DNA from: Mageeibacillus sp. UBA1243
Lineage (GTDB): Bacteria; Bacillota; Clostridia; UBA1212
Direction of reading: 5' to 3'
DNA: 6,040 nucleotides
Assembly (NCBI GenBank): GCA_002308595.1
Contig: DBWH01000061.1
Span: 1 to 6,040, forward strand
In this document: positions 5,148-6,040 of the stretch, in pieces
Layout: the number at the start of each line of letters is the position of its first letter
Numbering within the stretch: position 1 is the first letter of the stretch
Program-made: the position numbers and the translations under genes
Notes under the pieces: model-generated
What the model saw: the letters and a program-made list of their open reading frames with translations, nothing else
What the model was told of the DNA's origin: nothing
The model's database searches: none

Positions 5148-6040
5148 TTGTCGGATTACCTGCAATACTACACAGAATCGAACGTTGTCTGCATAATCAT
5201 ATTCGGCATTATACTCATTCACGACCTGCTCAACGTAAACCGGCAGGAGAAACAGATCAAGTATGACCGCGCGCTGGTCACGTTTATCATATATTTCAGC
5301 ATCGACATCGTCTGGGCGATGATCCTTGACGGCTTCCTTCCGAAGACCGTCTATACTGTTGCGCTTGCAAACCTTGCCAATTTCATATGCATGGCTGCAA
5401 TCACTCACTCCTGGCTCGAATACGCCAAGGCCTCCCTCCTCATCCCCGACAGAAACAAAGCGTCCAAAAAGTTCATGTTCAGCATACCGTTCATCGCCTC
5501 GCTTGTCGCGATGGTCGTGCTTTTCCTGATCAAACAGGACATCATGATCGGAAGCGATACGAACCCGACGATCGTCTACTATCTCATGCTCATCATCGTG
5601 CCTTCGATCAACATAGTCGCGTCCCTGCTTTACGCGGTAAAGAAGGTAAAAAACGACGTAAACTCCGTAGACAGGAAAAAGCACCTCGGGGTAGGGGTTT
5701 TCCCGCTCCTCGTGCTCCTTGGCGGCATGGTACAGGTTCTTCTGCTGCCCAAGCTGTGCATTTTCTGCTTTGCGTCCACGATTCTCATGGTGTCGTTCCA
5801 CGTCCAGCTCATGCAGACCGAGATTTCGGTCGACTCGCTCACGGGGCTCAACAACAGGGGTGCGCTCACGCGTTTCATCGCGCAGAGCAATGACGGTCAC
5901 GTTGACGACAGCCGCACGTACGTCATCATGATGGACATCAACAGCTTCAAACTCATCAACGATACGTTCGGCCATGCGGAGGGCGACAGAGCTCTCACGA
6001 TTATCGCCAAGGCGCTCAAATCGGTCGCCAAGGCCAAGAA
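5148..6040 (+). CDS. Membrane-anchored GGDEF protein, probable diguanylate cyclase, 3' end cut by window
   Basis: 297 codons are visible from TTG 5148, open to the window end. The N-terminal half has about seven hydrophobic segments (roughly residues 12-28, 42-60, 68-86, 109-128, 142-164, 182-200, 203-222) with short charged loops, an integral membrane sensor-like module that I cannot assign to a named family. It leads directly into a GGDEF domain: DSLTGLNNR (229-237), then DINSFKLIND (263-272) and FGHAEGD (274-280). Asp263, Asn271 and Asp280 have the spacing of the PleD metal and guanine-binding residues D327, N335 and D344, so GTP binding is likely intact. The GGDEF signature itself lies beyond the window, so cyclase activity cannot be confirmed. 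Expected role: making c-di-GMP at the membrane in response to an unknown signal. It has its own promoter and a separate transcript from the upstream operon. Confidence 0.88.
   Translation, partial: MSDYLQYYTESNVVCIIIFGIILIHDLLNVNRQEKQIKYDRALVTFIIYFSIDIVWAMILDGFLPKTVYTVALANLANFICMAAITHSWLEYAKASLLIPDRNKASKKFMFSIPFIASLVAMVVLFLIKQDIMIGSDTNPTIVYYLMLIIVPSINIVASLLYAVKKVKNDVNSVDRKKHLGVGVFPLLVLLGGMVQVLLLPKLCIFCFASTILMVSFHVQLMQTEISVDSLTGLNNRGALTRFIAQSNDGHVDDSRTYVIMMDINSFKLINDTFGHAEGDRALTIIAKALKSVAKAK

Noticed and set aside
4944..5975. 343-codon antisense ORF opposite the GGDEF gene
   Set aside because: Its translation is dominated by Asp, His, Arg, Glu and Val, as expected from reading a hydrophobic membrane protein gene backwards. 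It has no recognisable motif, and the + strand frame has clear GGDEF motifs and a ribosome binding site.

Overview
The window reads as ordinary bacterial chromosome with moderately high GC genes, all on the + strand. The order xseB - dxs - tlyA is the isoprenoid/RNA-methylation cluster common in Clostridia. The RNA methyltransferase of the YpsC type, the short deaminase ending in a WWG motif and the seven-helix GGDEF protein also fit an anaerobic Bacillota (Clostridia-like) genome. This assignment is inference from gene order and protein character; no marker gene for taxonomy is present.

Layout. Positions 1-1136 hold most of a THUMP-domain rRNA methyltransferase (RlmL/YpsC family) whose start lies just before the window. 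Next come xseB (exonuclease VII small subunit, 1230-1457), a 206-base gap with a long imperfect hairpin, and dxs (1664-3580, after moving the start to an internal ATG with a good ribosome binding site). Then, closely packed, come tlyA (3600-4328) and a cytidine-deaminase-family gene (4343-4774). A strong intrinsic terminator at 4787-4823 closes this run. A 373-base AT-rich intergenic region follows. It holds a second hairpin set, short palindromes, a good sigma-A type promoter (TATAAT at 4958) and a leader of about 178 nt. The last gene starts at a TTG (5148) behind a strong Shine-Dalgarno and runs off the window end. It encodes a membrane-anchored GGDEF protein, a probable diguanylate cyclase, with seven predicted helices.

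How the genes relate. The first five are housekeeping functions: rRNA modification (YpsC/RlmL-like, TlyA), DNA repair nuclease (XseB), entry to the MEP isoprenoid pathway (Dxs) and nucleoside salvage or a related deamination. They are probably co-transcribed at least from dxs to the deaminase. The GGDEF gene is a separate unit under its own promoter.

I found no mobile element, CRISPR array, tRNA, rRNA or clearly new system. The points most worth a second look are the non-consensus residues in Dxs, the deaminase lacking the usual Asn of the ribose-binding N-x-E motif, the stacked inverted repeats before and around the GGDEF promoter, and that gene's long untranslated leader.
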